Positions 17,764 to 26,317 of a stretch of 64,000 nt of DNA are shown here, piece by piece (within the stretch, counting starts at the first letter, position 1; each line of letters begins with the position of its first letter). Under the pieces are notes generated by a model that was given only the letters and a program-made list of their open reading frames with translations, was not told the DNA's origin and did not search any database. The stretch spans positions 203,991 to 267,990 of the forward strand of contig DDYB01000013.1 of assembly GCA_002347265.1 (NCBI GenBank). Direction: 5' to 3'. The stretch is from Desulfobacteraceae bacterium UBA2245 (lineage in GTDB: Bacteria > Desulfobacterota > Desulfobacteria > Desulfobacterales > UBA2245). The position numbers and the translations under genes are program-made.

Positions 17764-20007
17764 TCAGGCAGGCAGGGCGTTTTGAAGAAGTTCGGCAATA
17801 CCGTCTCGAAGCCGCTCGATTGCTTCCAGAGTTTGCGCGGATCTTTGTTCAAGATCGCAAAGCGCCGTGATCGTCTTTCTTTTATCATCGCCCTTTTGCC
17901 CGATCTGATCGACCATTTCGGCCAGATCCTTGTCAATGGCCTGAAATCGCTCGAAAAGCGTTTCGTACAGATTCTCGGCAACCGCATCGATGAGTTTGTA
18001 AAGGTATTGAAATTTGAGGTTTTCCCGGTAGTCGGTCAGATTGGCTTCAATGGATCGTTCCGTATCTCGCTTGAGTCGAATCATGCCGTCCTTGAGCGCC
18101 ATCACTTCGCGCTGCCGGCGGCTGAAAGCCGTTTTTCTCAAAAGTCTTTTAAATGCCGTGAACAAGGCATAAGAACCAAGCCGAATGAACGCCTCGCCTC
18201 TGATTTTTGCAGAATATCTTAAAACCGCCGTGGCGGGGGGAAGCTGAAGACCCGCGATTTCCTTGATCATTTCGATATTTCTGAGCCCGCTTCCGGAAAC
18301 GCCGGCAATCCCGGGAATTGAAAAACTTTCCAGTGTGCGGTTGTATTCATCCAGAGCATCATTGAGCATGTTCTCGTAAGGCCCGGAAATAGCCTCAACG
18401 GCCTGTACGATTTCCTTCTCCAGCATGCGGACATGCCCGGCCACCCTTGGGTTGAAACGCTCGACCATGAAGGCATCCAGGGACTGTCGAAACTCATGGA
18501 AGGCCAGGCACATGGCGCCTGAAAAGCCGGCGGCTTTCAAATCCTTTTCACTATTTTGCTCCGGAATCGAAAAACTCCGAATAAAGTCGACGACATCCTT
18601 GGCCGCCGGCCCGCTTCTGAAGTCAAAAAATCGGTCCAGAGCCTTTTTCTGTTCCTGCCGGATCTGCTGCACAGCCCCTTCGAGGGTGCTTTTAAGCATG
18701 GATTTAATCTGCTGCATCCATTTCTGATGAATGCGGATTTTGTCCACAAGCTCCATGGCGCTTTTCGTATCCCGTCCGATAAGATCCCGGTGCATGCCAA
18801 TCTGGTGATGAAATCCCGCAGCAATGATTCGAAGTCTCTCCAGATGATTCTTGAGCAGTAACGCGTAGCGTTCTCCGGCAATCTTCCGGTCAAACGCCTC
18901 CGCAAACAATTCGGTCTGACGGTTTGAAAATTCCGTCAGATCTCTTTCCCTTTCCCACTGTTCCAAACGGGCCTGATCCTTTTTTGAAAGCGATGACTGT
19001 GACGATCGAAACAGGTTGCAAAGAGCGGAGAGCGTAAAAATTTGCGGTTCATCGCAGACCAGGCACAGTGACTCTTGAATCCTGCCGATTAGAACGGTGA
19101 GATCTTCCAGGGATTCATGCTCGCTCAGGTCGCAGTTGATCACGAAAACGATATTCTCCAGAATCCCCATCTCCCGAATCATGGCAAGCAGTTTGAAATC
19201 GGCCTGTCGCAGGCCTGTGCGGCTGCTGATCACATAAATCAGGAAATGCGCGCGCAGCAGATAATCCTGAATTCTGGCGAGATGCAGCGGATTGGGGGAA
19301 TCGCTTCCCTGACAATCGGCGATCTCGATTCCGAAATCCCAATCGTTGTAGATCTCAAGCAGCATGTCTTCCAGGTAAACGGCCAGGTCATCGTCTCCGG
19401 CAAACTTGCGGTGCTCCGAAAAGCTCGCGGCATCATATTCAAGCACCTGCCTGTCCGGGCCAACCAGGGAGCAAACCCGCTCAAACCCTTTCAAATAATG
19501 GGTTGGCAAAGCGGAGGCCGGGTGTCTTAGCCCGTCCGCAATCAACATCTCCGTATCCAGCCCCGAAAGAATCTCGGACAGTTTTGCCCGATCCGCGCTG
19601 CGGCGCATATCGAAATCCGCCGCTAACTTGTCCGGCGGCAGCAGGGCCATGGCTTTTCGAATATCGGCGTTGATCTGATCCCAGGCTTTAAAGTAAAGTT
19701 TCGCCGACAGGTTGTCGCCTCTCCGAATTCGGGTCACCACCGCCGTCACGATGCCGGCGCCTCTTTTAAGATAATCGCCGTTGAGCATCGAATTGATAAA
19801 GGTGCTTTTCCCCGACTTTACCGCACCCACAACAGCGATCCGAATAATGTCTCCGTGTATCTCGCCGCCAAGACGGCCGCAGGTGTTTTTCCACGTCGAA
19901 AACATACGATTTTCCGACAAAAATAAGGCTGATGCCTCATCGAGAAGACCTGCCAGATTATTGCTGACCTGAAGAAGCTTTTGCTTTTTTTCCTGATAAA
20001 TTTTCAT
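17764..20007 (-). CDS. dynamin-like GTPase
   Basis: A 747-residue bacterial dynamin-superfamily protein. G1/P-loop GAVKSGKST is at residues 61-69, a G2-type Thr lies in GIVTAVVTR, the G3-like ADCQGSDSP near residue 237, and a degenerate G4 (NCDLSEHE) replaces NKxD. The region after the GTPase domain is long and helical with coiled-coil character (residues ~350-740) and a moderately hydrophobic patch around 590-640 that could bind membrane. Bacterial homologues act on membranes in fission, fusion or stress protection; the role here is unknown. Single gene, no partner GTPase adjacent. Confidence 0.85.
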   Translation of the reverse strand: MKIYQEKKQKLLQVSNNLAGLLDEASALFLSENRMFSTWKNTCGRLGGEIHGDIIRIAVVGAVKSGKSTFINSMLNGDYLKRGAGIVTAVVTRIRRGDNLSAKLYFKAWDQINADIRKAMALLPPDKLAADFDMRRSADRAKLSEILSGLDTEMLIADGLRHPASALPTHYLKGFERVCSLVGPDRQVLEYDAASFSEHRKFAGDDDLAVYLEDMLLEIYNDWDFGIEIADCQGSDSPNPLHLARIQDYLLRAHFLIYVISSRTGLRQADFKLLAMIREMGILENIVFVINCDLSEHESLEDLTVLIGRIQESLCLVCDEPQIFTLSALCNLFRSSQSSLSKKDQARLEQWERERDLTEFSNRQTELFAEAFDRKIAGERYALLLKNHLERLRIIAAGFHHQIGMHRDLIGRDTKSAMELVDKIRIHQKWMQQIKSMLKSTLEGAVQQIRQEQKKALDRFFDFRSGPAAKDVVDFIRSFSIPEQNSEKDLKAAGFSGAMCLAFHEFRQSLDAFMVERFNPRVAGHVRMLEKEIVQAVEAISGPYENMLNDALDEYNRTLESFSIPGIAGVSGSGLRNIEMIKEIAGLQLPPATAVLRYSAKIRGEAFIRLGSYALFTAFKRLLRKTAFSRRQREVMALKDGMIRLKRDTERSIEANLTDYRENLKFQYLYKLIDAVAENLYETLFERFQAIDKDLAEMVDQIGQKGDDKRKTITALCDLEQRSAQTLEAIERLRDGIAELLQNALPA

Positions 20008-20514
20008 ATCTCTTCAGCTCGAATATGACGGTCCAACTTGCCACACGCGCTGCGCCAACTTGATAAAAGCAATTTCACAGCCACGCGGGCGAACCGATCA
20101 TGCTTGCCGAAAGCGCCAACGCCATACGAGGGGCTTTCGGCAGATTCATCGCGTTAAAATCAGAAAGCACCCTACAACGGCTTGCGCTTAATTGTCAAAA
20201 CTTTACTTTACTCGCAAACGCTTCGGAACACCGAATCCATCTGCCGCGTATCCGATCATAAGTTCCGATACGTTCAACCGCCGGTTTGTCTCCACACAGA
20301 AGCCAAAAGGCTCTTCCCACAAAGGATTGTTGTACCGGATACTCCTCTTCCTGAGCGCAGGATATCCTTACTAACCCATAATCACTTGTAAAATTTGTAA
20401 TTTTATGATAGCTTACCGAAAAATGACTGCTATGTTGGCAGGCCCGCTTTCGGGCCAGCCTTTATCGGAAGCGGAAAGCGTGGAAACGGCTTCTCTGGAG
20501 GGAAAAATACATTC
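20008..20514 (+). other. 507-base intergenic region upstream of small Cys-rich gene
   Basis: No convincing gene is seen. It separates the divergent dynamin-like and small Cys-rich genes and holds one strong hairpin (listed separately). The only longer open frame (20182-20391) has no ribosome-binding site and no recognisable sequence. Confidence 0.5.
20437..20460 (+). terminator. GC-rich hairpin, possible terminator or leader element
   Basis: GGC-A-GGCCCG, loop CTTT, CGGGCC-A-GCC form a strong 9-bp stem with one symmetric mismatch, followed by TTTA. The uridine tract is short, so termination is uncertain. It lies 55 bases before the small Cys-rich gene and could act in its leader. Confidence 0.45.
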
Positions 20515-20679
20515 ATGTCGGAAAAGAATCCGGAATGCCCGCTTTATAATCCTCTAAACTGCAAGGAATACTACAACCCCAAGCTATGTGCTTTTGTGAG
20601 AGAGGACAGAACCTGCCTCAAGAAAAAAAAACCCAAGCCCAAACCAGCGGAAGACGCGGCGGAAGACGCATCTGACTAA
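20515..20679 (+). CDS. 54-residue Cys-rich small protein
   Basis: An ATG at 20515 preceded by GGAGGG opens a 54-codon frame to TAA at 20677. The product has four cysteines at 8, 16, 25 and 34 (spacing 8-9-9), several aromatic residues in NCKEYYNPKLCAF, a lysine block (LKKKKPKPKP) and an acidic tail. The regular Cys spacing suggests a metal-binding or disulphide-stabilised mini-protein. It converges on yqgE with 4 bases between stops. The function is not known to me; the ribosome-binding site and composition support a real gene. Confidence 0.65.
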   Translation: MSEKNPECPLYNPLNCKEYYNPKLCAFVREDRTCLKKKKPKPKPAEDAAEDASD

Positions 20680-20683
20680 ACCC

Positions 20684-21253
20684 TCAGGCATGACCGGCCT
20701 TATCGGAGAGCAATACCGGATCAATCCCCATTTTCTTAACTGCCGCCTCCCATTTCTGGTTAGCTTTGGCATGAAAAAGGATTTCTTCGTCGATCGGACA
20801 GGTGAGCCAGGAATTGCTGCGAATCTCCTCTTCCAGTTGACCCGCTCCCCATCCGGCGCATCCCAGGGCGATCATGAAAGCTTCCGGGCCGTTTCCCTGA
20901 GCGAGGGATTCAATAATATCGCGGGTATTGCTCAACGCCAGCGACGGCGTGATCATCAACATACCTCGCCACTCAAAGGGCGGACCGTGCAGAATGAAAA
21001 TTTCATGGGGATGAACCGGTCCTCCCGTGTAAACAGGGGTTGAGCCCATCTGTGCAATCGGATCGAGGTTCAGGTCGGCAAAGATGTCCTTTGCCGAAAT
21101 TCGGGGCGCGATACGATTCACCACGATTCCCAGGGCGCCTTCGGAGGTATGTTCGCACATACAGGTAACCGACCGGTAAAAATTCGGGTCTGCAAGCCCC
21201 GGCATGGCAATCAGAAACTGCCCTTTAAAACAGGAATTTTCGGAAGATTCCAT
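20684..21253 (-). CDS. YqgE/AlgH family protein (DUF179)
   Basis: A 189-residue DUF179 protein. The family motifs are present: FLIAMPGLADPNFYRSVTCMCEH, GALGIVVNR, VYTGGPVHPHEIFILH and FMIALGCAGWGAGQLEEEIRSNSWL. The molecular role of the family is unresolved; AlgH was linked to alginate regulation in Pseudomonas. ATG 21253 is chosen because GAGGG lies 5 bases upstream and the longer upstream frame has no family similarity. Confidence 0.93.
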   Translation of the reverse strand: MESSENSCFKGQFLIAMPGLADPNFYRSVTCMCEHTSEGALGIVVNRIAPRISAKDIFADLNLDPIAQMGSTPVYTGGPVHPHEIFILHGPPFEWRGMLMITPSLALSNTRDIIESLAQGNGPEAFMIALGCAGWGAGQLEEEIRSNSWLTCPIDEEILFHAKANQKWEAAVKKMGIDPVLLSDKAGHA

Positions 21254-21449
21254 ATCAGCCCTCAAACGACCCGTTGACCGGAAACAAATTCTCCATCGTA
21301 TTAACGAGGTACTGTGAATCCGTATGCTTGTCAAGTACCCGGCGCCGCAAAAGGGTTTTCTCAAAAACAGGCCTTGCCCTTTTGCTTTGACGGATCTTTG
21401 ATTTTGGAATTAAACTGATGCAGATCGTTGGCATGAATCCGGAGAAACG

Positions 21450-22793
21450 ATGCGCTCGAATATCAAATCTTTTGAATCCATGCGAAAGGATGCGGCTTCT
21501 ATATTTCAGGCCGGCCTTGACGCCGTTGAGCCCGCGGCGGCGGTTCACCGGCACTGCAAATGCACCGGCAACCGGCTCCATATCGCCGGTTGCCGATTCG
21601 ATCTTGAAAACGTGGACAGGATTTTTGTCGTCGGCGCGGGAAAGGCTTCGGCGCCCATGGCGGTTGCTCTGGAAGCACTGCTTGGAGATCGAATCACGGA
21701 CGGAATCGTCACGGTAAAATACGGACACGGGGCCCGTCTTCGCAGAATCGAACTGGTCGAAGCGGGCCATCCGACGCCGGACGACGCCGGCCGGAAAGGG
21801 GCGGAATCCATCCTGCGCATCGCACAAAAAGCTTCGGAAAGGGATCTGATCTTCTGCCTGATTTCAGGAGGAGGTTCTGCTCTGATGCCTCTGCCCGCTC
21901 CGGGAATTCATCTTGCCGACAAGCAGAAGACCACCGAAGTGATGCTTGCCTGCGGCGCAACGATTCAGGAGATCAATGCGATTCGAAAACACATCTCGGC
22001 GATCAAGGGGGGACATCTGGCCCGGATTGCCGCGCCTGCGCCTCTGATCAGCCTGATTTTATCCAATGTGACGGGCGACAATCTGGATGTTATCGCCTCA
22101 GGCCCCACGGCGCCCGATTCGACCACATTTGCCGACTGTCTGCACATTATCGAAAAATACGCCATAGCCTCCCTTCTGCCCGAAGCGGTATTAAATCACA
22201 TCAGAAGCGGCGCGGCAGGCGCCATTCCGGAAACCCCCAAACCCGGCGAACCTTTTTTCGGCCATACCCGCAACCAGATCATCGGCAGCAACGTTCAAGC
22301 CCTGTTGAAAGCCAAGGCCAGAGCCGGAAATCTCGGATATCATCCGCTGACCCTCTCTTCCAAGTTCGAAGGAGATACCCGCGAGGCGGCCCGGTTTCAC
22401 GCCGCCATTGCCCGCGAAACGCTTCGCACCGGCCGTCCCGTATCCACTCCGGCCTGCATTCTTTCCGGGGGCGAAACCACCGTGAAAGTTTGCGGCCGTG
22501 GGCTTGGCGGGCGGAATCAGGAATTTGCCCTTGCCTTTGCCATGGAAATTCAAGGGCAGGATCGGATCGTCTGTCTCAGCGCAGGCACGGACGGCACCGA
22601 CGGTTCAACCGACGCCGCGGGCGCGTTTTCCGACAGCCGAACCATGGAACGCGCACAGTCAGCCGGTCTGGATCCGGAATGGTTTCTTGCACAAAACGAT
22701 TCGCACCATTTTTTCAAAAGGATCGGCGATCTGTTCGTCACCGGCCCGACGCAGACCAATGTGATGGATCTTCGGATCCTGCTGGTCGCGTAG
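21450..22793 (+). CDS. glycerate 2-kinase (GckA/MOFRL family)
   Basis: A 447-residue class II glycerate kinase that phosphorylates D-glycerate to 2-phosphoglycerate. The N-terminal DUF4147 domain shows FVVGAGKASAPMA, AGHPTPDDAG, LISGGGSALMPLP and INAIRKHISAIKGG. The C-terminal MOFRL domain shows GGETTVKVCGRGLGGRNQEFAL and AGTDGTDGSTDAAGAF. GGAGAAAC precedes the ATG. It is followed by a DUF2156 gene 28 bases away in the same direction. Confidence 0.93.
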   Translation: MRSNIKSFESMRKDAASIFQAGLDAVEPAAAVHRHCKCTGNRLHIAGCRFDLENVDRIFVVGAGKASAPMAVALEALLGDRITDGIVTVKYGHGARLRRIELVEAGHPTPDDAGRKGAESILRIAQKASERDLIFCLISGGGSALMPLPAPGIHLADKQKTTEVMLACGATIQEINAIRKHISAIKGGHLARIAAPAPLISLILSNVTGDNLDVIASGPTAPDSTTFADCLHIIEKYAIASLLPEAVLNHIRSGAAGAIPETPKPGEPFFGHTRNQIIGSNVQALLKAKARAGNLGYHPLTLSSKFEGDTREAARFHAAIARETLRTGRPVSTPACILSGGETTVKVCGRGLGGRNQEFALAFAMEIQGQDRIVCLSAGTDGTDGSTDAAGAFSDSRTMERAQSAGLDPEWFLAQNDSHHFFKRIGDLFVTGPTQTNVMDLRILLVA

Positions 22794-22821
22794 GCATTTG
22801 ATCTTAATGGATTGAAACGGT

Positions 22822-23703
22822 ATGTCTTCTTTGCGTTTCACCCCCATAGCGCTTTCAAAACAAGGGCCGTATGCGCAATTATACGACCAAACCGAACTTC
22901 CGACATCGGATTACAGCACCACCAACCTCTGGGCATGGGCCGAGCAATTCGGGCTGCAATGGCGCTGGACAGAAAATCTTGTCTGGATTCGACAAACCCG
23001 ACCCGTGCCGGCTTATTGGGCTCCGGTCGGCAACTGGAACCCAGTCGACTGGCCGGAAGCGATGAACGGCTTTTCATCCGGATCAATCTTTATTCGAGTT
23101 CCAGAGCCGCTGGTTGAACTCTGGAAAGAAAGACTTTCCATTCCTTTTCAGGTTCACGAGGCCCGGGGACAATGGGATTACGTCTACACGATTGAAGATC
23201 TGGTTCAACTCAAGGGGAACCGGTTCCATAAGAAGAAAAACCTTCTGGCCCGGTTTTTGAAATCCTATCGATTCTCCTACGAGCGCTTGAATGAGGCGTC
23301 TCTGTCAAAGGTCCGATCCATGCAGGATCAATGGTGCGCCTGGCGCGATTGTGGATCTTCGCAAAGCCTGGCTGCGGAGAACCGGGCGGTTCAACGTGTC
23401 CTGGAGCGCTGGAATGATTTACCAGGACTTTTGGGAGGCGTGCTGTCGGTTGAAGACCAGCTGATCGCCTATACAATCGCCGAACCCTTGACAGCGCAGA
23501 TGCTGGCGGTGCATTTCGAAAAGGCGGCCCCTCATATTCACGGCGCTTACCAGGCCATTCAGCAGATGTTTCTCTCCCGGGTGGATCCGGAATTTCTCGA
23601 GGTCAACCGCGAACAGGATCTCGATGACGAAGGACTGCGGCAGGCCAAGCTTTCCTATCATCCGCGCCGGTTTCTGAAAAAATACACCGTTGTTCTGAAA
23701 TGA
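22822..23703 (+). CDS. DUF2156 / phosphatidylglycerol-lysyltransferase-like acyltransferase domain protein
   Basis: A 293-residue protein resembling the C-terminal GNAT-like domain of MprF (DUF2156). Typical signs are QLKGNRFHKKKNLLARFLKS (the conserved K/R-rich helix), LLGGVLSVEDQLIAYTIAE, a fold-2 segment MLAVHFEKAAPHIHGAYQAI and the ending EQDLDDEGLRQAKLSYHP. Soluble stand-alone members have unknown acceptors. It is downstream of the glycerate kinase and converges on ccsA. Confidence 0.88.
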   Translation: MSSLRFTPIALSKQGPYAQLYDQTELPTSDYSTTNLWAWAEQFGLQWRWTENLVWIRQTRPVPAYWAPVGNWNPVDWPEAMNGFSSGSIFIRVPEPLVELWKERLSIPFQVHEARGQWDYVYTIEDLVQLKGNRFHKKKNLLARFLKSYRFSYERLNEASLSKVRSMQDQWCAWRDCGSSQSLAAENRAVQRVLERWNDLPGLLGGVLSVEDQLIAYTIAEPLTAQMLAVHFEKAAPHIHGAYQAIQQMFLSRVDPEFLEVNREQDLDDEGLRQAKLSYHPRRFLKKYTVVLK

Positions 23704-23749
23704 AAGCATCCCCCAAAAACCCGGCCATCATAAAGCTTGCCGGCAAAGC

Positions 23750-24583
23750 CTAGAACTGGCCATAGCTGTGAAGCCCGGGCAGCAGGTTGACGCCGAAATA
23801 GGTAAACAGAACGGCGGCAAAACCGAGAACCGACAACCAGGCGATCCGTTTTCCGGACCACCCCCGCATCATCCGGGCGTGAAGCAAAACGGCGTAGACA
23901 AACCAGGTGATCAGGGACCAGGTTTCCTTGGGATCCCAGGACCAGTAGCTTCCCCAGGCTGAATTGGCCCATACCGAGCCGGTGATGATGCCGATGGAAA
24001 GAAAAAGAAATCCGAACATCACCAGTTGATAGGTCAGTTCATCCAGCATCTCGTTATCGGGCAGATGGCCCAGAATGCCGTCTTTGTCGCTGCGGGTCCT
24101 GATCAGATACATGATGCTGACGCCGAAGGCGATGGCAAAGGCCGCGTAGCCCAGAAAACAGGTCATCACATGAACGGTAAGCCAGTTGCTCTTCAGGGCC
24201 GGAATCAGGGGTTGAATCTTGTCGCTGATATTCGGGGACATCGACGCATAGGCCATGGCCAGAAAGGCCAGGGGGGTCGCAAAAGCGCCGATCGTCCGGT
24301 TCCGGTATCGATGTTCGAGTACCAGATAAATCAGCGCGATGGTCCAGGCAAAAAACACCAGGGACTCGTAGAGGTTGGACAAAGGAGCATGTCCGTAACC
24401 CATACGATAGGACTCCACCCAGCGCAGACCGATGCCGGCCGTGTTGCCCAGAACCCCGGCCAGCGTAACCCAGGTTGCAATCTTTCCGAGAAAAGCCTTT
24501 CTGAAAACCCATGCGGCGATATACAGGACGGCCGCAGCGCCGTATATGAATGTGACGATGGACAAGACGTTCGAACTGGTCAT
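23750..24583 (-). CDS. ccsA: cytochrome c assembly protein, CcsA/CcsB-type (system II)
   Basis: A 277-residue polytopic membrane protein that handles haem in system II cytochrome c maturation. About eight hydrophobic helices are seen. The tryptophan-rich haem motif WANSAWGSYWSWDPKETWSLITW is present near residue 210, and conserved His residues occur (WLTVHVMTCFLGY and the later LLHARM). ATG 24583 is preceded by GAGG at 8 bases. It directly follows the ResB gene and both likely form the CcsBA haem lyase. Confidence 0.95.
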   Translation of the reverse strand: MTSSNVLSIVTFIYGAAAVLYIAAWVFRKAFLGKIATWVTLAGVLGNTAGIGLRWVESYRMGYGHAPLSNLYESLVFFAWTIALIYLVLEHRYRNRTIGAFATPLAFLAMAYASMSPNISDKIQPLIPALKSNWLTVHVMTCFLGYAAFAIAFGVSIMYLIRTRSDKDGILGHLPDNEMLDELTYQLVMFGFLFLSIGIITGSVWANSAWGSYWSWDPKETWSLITWFVYAVLLHARMMRGWSGKRIAWLSVLGFAAVLFTYFGVNLLPGLHSYGQF

Positions 24584-24640
24584 AAAAATATCCTCATCTG
24601 TGAAATTGACGCGCAAAAAAATCAGCTGCGTCATGAAACG

Positions 24641-26011
24641 CTAGGCGCTTTTTCCCAACTCCTCGGCAAGCTTTTTCAGCCGCTTCTGCATGCCGATCCG
24701 GTTCTTGGTGGCCGTTCCGGAAACCAGAACCCGGATTTTTTTGTCGCTCCCGGCAATCTCGACAAAAAGGCGCAGGTGGGACATGAAAAACGTGATGAAA
24801 CACCCGATGATCATCACGATAAAGCCCGCGTAAACCAAAGGAACGCCCGGATCTCCGGTGATCTGAAGGCCCGTGTAATAGACCGGCTTGAATCCTTTTA
24901 CGGAAACAGACCAGACCCCTTTTCTCATTTTGTCGAACGAAGGGTATTGCACGGGCATCAGAATCGTTTCCGCCTTCCCCTGCGCATCGGTCAGAACCCC
25001 CATGAAGGTTTGTCCCAGATTCATGTTCCGGAAATGATAACGGTCCTGAAATCCTTTCAGCTCAAAACTGCCGCCGCCTTCCGGAAGCTCAAGGGGTTTT
25101 CCGATGGCAGCATTCTTCTCATAGCTTTGTCCGCTCGCTTCGCTGGCAAACTCCAGAACCACCTCTCTGGGAGGCATGGTCCCGTAGCTTGCCTGAAACA
25201 CATTGATTCCCTTGTAACGCAGGGGATCATTGACGATAATGTCCTTGTTCAGAACCGGTTTTCCCTGTTCGATGACCGTCAGGCGAGACCGGTATTCCCT
25301 GGGCGCCCCCGTGTCGTAAAAACTGACATCAAAATCATCGCATCGAATCTGAAACGGAAGCTGATGCGCCTTTCCGGAATTTCGAAGCCGAACACTGTCG
25401 ACGACCTCTCCCACAGCAATGTTCGCCGAACCATCAAAGCCGAAAATCGATCCGATCAAACCGCCGCAGAGAAGCAGGACTACACTCAGATGCACCGTGT
25501 AAACCCCCAGGCGGGTCCACCGCCCCCTTTCGGCCATGATGCGAAAGCCCTTCTCGATTTCCTCGACCTTATGGAAAGCAAATCCTTTGCGGGTTGCCTT
25601 TTCGGCGGCGTCTTTCAGTGCCGGCAGTAAGGCGGCCGTTGAAAAACGGATCGCGTCAACATTGTTTCGAAACTGTTCCGGATTAAAGCGGGGATTTCGC
25701 GTGAAAACGATTTTCCAGGCGGCGGAAAGCCGCTCGATGGAGCACACCACGATATTGACGGTCAGCAGTACAAGCAGCAGCCGGAACCACCAGCTGTGAT
25801 ACATGTCGAACATGCCGGCCGCATTGAACAGCCGGTAAAAAGTCTCGCCATATTGCTGAAAATACGCCGCCGGGTCGGCATTCTGGGGGATCAGCGTTCC
25901 GACAATGGAAGTGGCCGCCAGAGCCGATAGAAGAAATATGGTCAGCCGAACGGAAGCAAAAAACTTCCAGATCCGCTTGGCAAAAAAATCTTCGGAAACC
26001 GATTTGTTCAT
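24641..26011 (-). CDS. resB: ResB/Ccs1-family cytochrome c biogenesis protein
   Basis: A 456-residue partner of CcsA in system II haem delivery. N-terminal membrane segments (WKFFASVRLTIFLLSALAATSIVGTLIP, then FRLLLVLLTVNIVVCSIERL), a third helix at VYTVHLSVVLLLCGGLIGSIFG, a large extracytoplasmic domain, and a last helix (LVYAGFIVMIIGCFITFFMSH) match the family. A double ATG lies after AAAGGA; the second (26011) is best spaced. It starts the resB-ccsA pair, with 57 bases between them. Confidence 0.93.
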   Translation of the reverse strand: MNKSVSEDFFAKRIWKFFASVRLTIFLLSALAATSIVGTLIPQNADPAAYFQQYGETFYRLFNAAGMFDMYHSWWFRLLLVLLTVNIVVCSIERLSAAWKIVFTRNPRFNPEQFRNNVDAIRFSTAALLPALKDAAEKATRKGFAFHKVEEIEKGFRIMAERGRWTRLGVYTVHLSVVLLLCGGLIGSIFGFDGSANIAVGEVVDSVRLRNSGKAHQLPFQIRCDDFDVSFYDTGAPREYRSRLTVIEQGKPVLNKDIIVNDPLRYKGINVFQASYGTMPPREVVLEFASEASGQSYEKNAAIGKPLELPEGGGSFELKGFQDRYHFRNMNLGQTFMGVLTDAQGKAETILMPVQYPSFDKMRKGVWSVSVKGFKPVYYTGLQITGDPGVPLVYAGFIVMIIGCFITFFMSHLRLFVEIAGSDKKIRVLVSGTATKNRIGMQKRLKKLAEELGKSA

Positions 26012-26197
26012 CATGGATCCTTTCATCAGGTCATCAGATTGAGTTCTACTGTATTAGCAAACTTGCACCCGGGTTGCAATAAGCATGCGAGTTTCGAAGC
26101 GCACGGATCTTCGGCATTCACGAACTTTAAAAGATTCTGCGAATACGATTAGGAGCGCATTTTTAACAAAAGACGAGTCCTGCTCCTATGTTGCATC

Positions 26198-26226
26198 TTG
26201 ACTTTCAGCGCCCCGCTTCATATAGG
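26198..26226 (+). promoter_or_regulatory. putative sigma-70 promoter for tex
   Basis: TTGACT (26198-26203) and TATAGG (26221-26226) with a 17-base spacer lie about 90 bases before the tex start, inside the 306-base divergent region shared with resB. The remainder of that region shows no gene. Confidence 0.45.
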
Positions 26227-26317
26227 AGGGTTCCTGTCGGCATCCGTGATTGGCGGTTCATCCGCAGTGATATGAAACCGTCCGGCCGGTCTTGACGCTG
26301 ATTCAAAAGGAGCATGC

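Noticed and set aside
20182..20391. Open frame in the intergenic region before the small Cys-rich gene
   Set aside because: No ribosome-binding site, no conserved pattern; the more convincing small gene starts at 20515.
24026..25630. 534-codon plus-strand open frame opposite resB/ccsA
   Set aside because: Antisense shadow of two clear genes with no recognisable domain.
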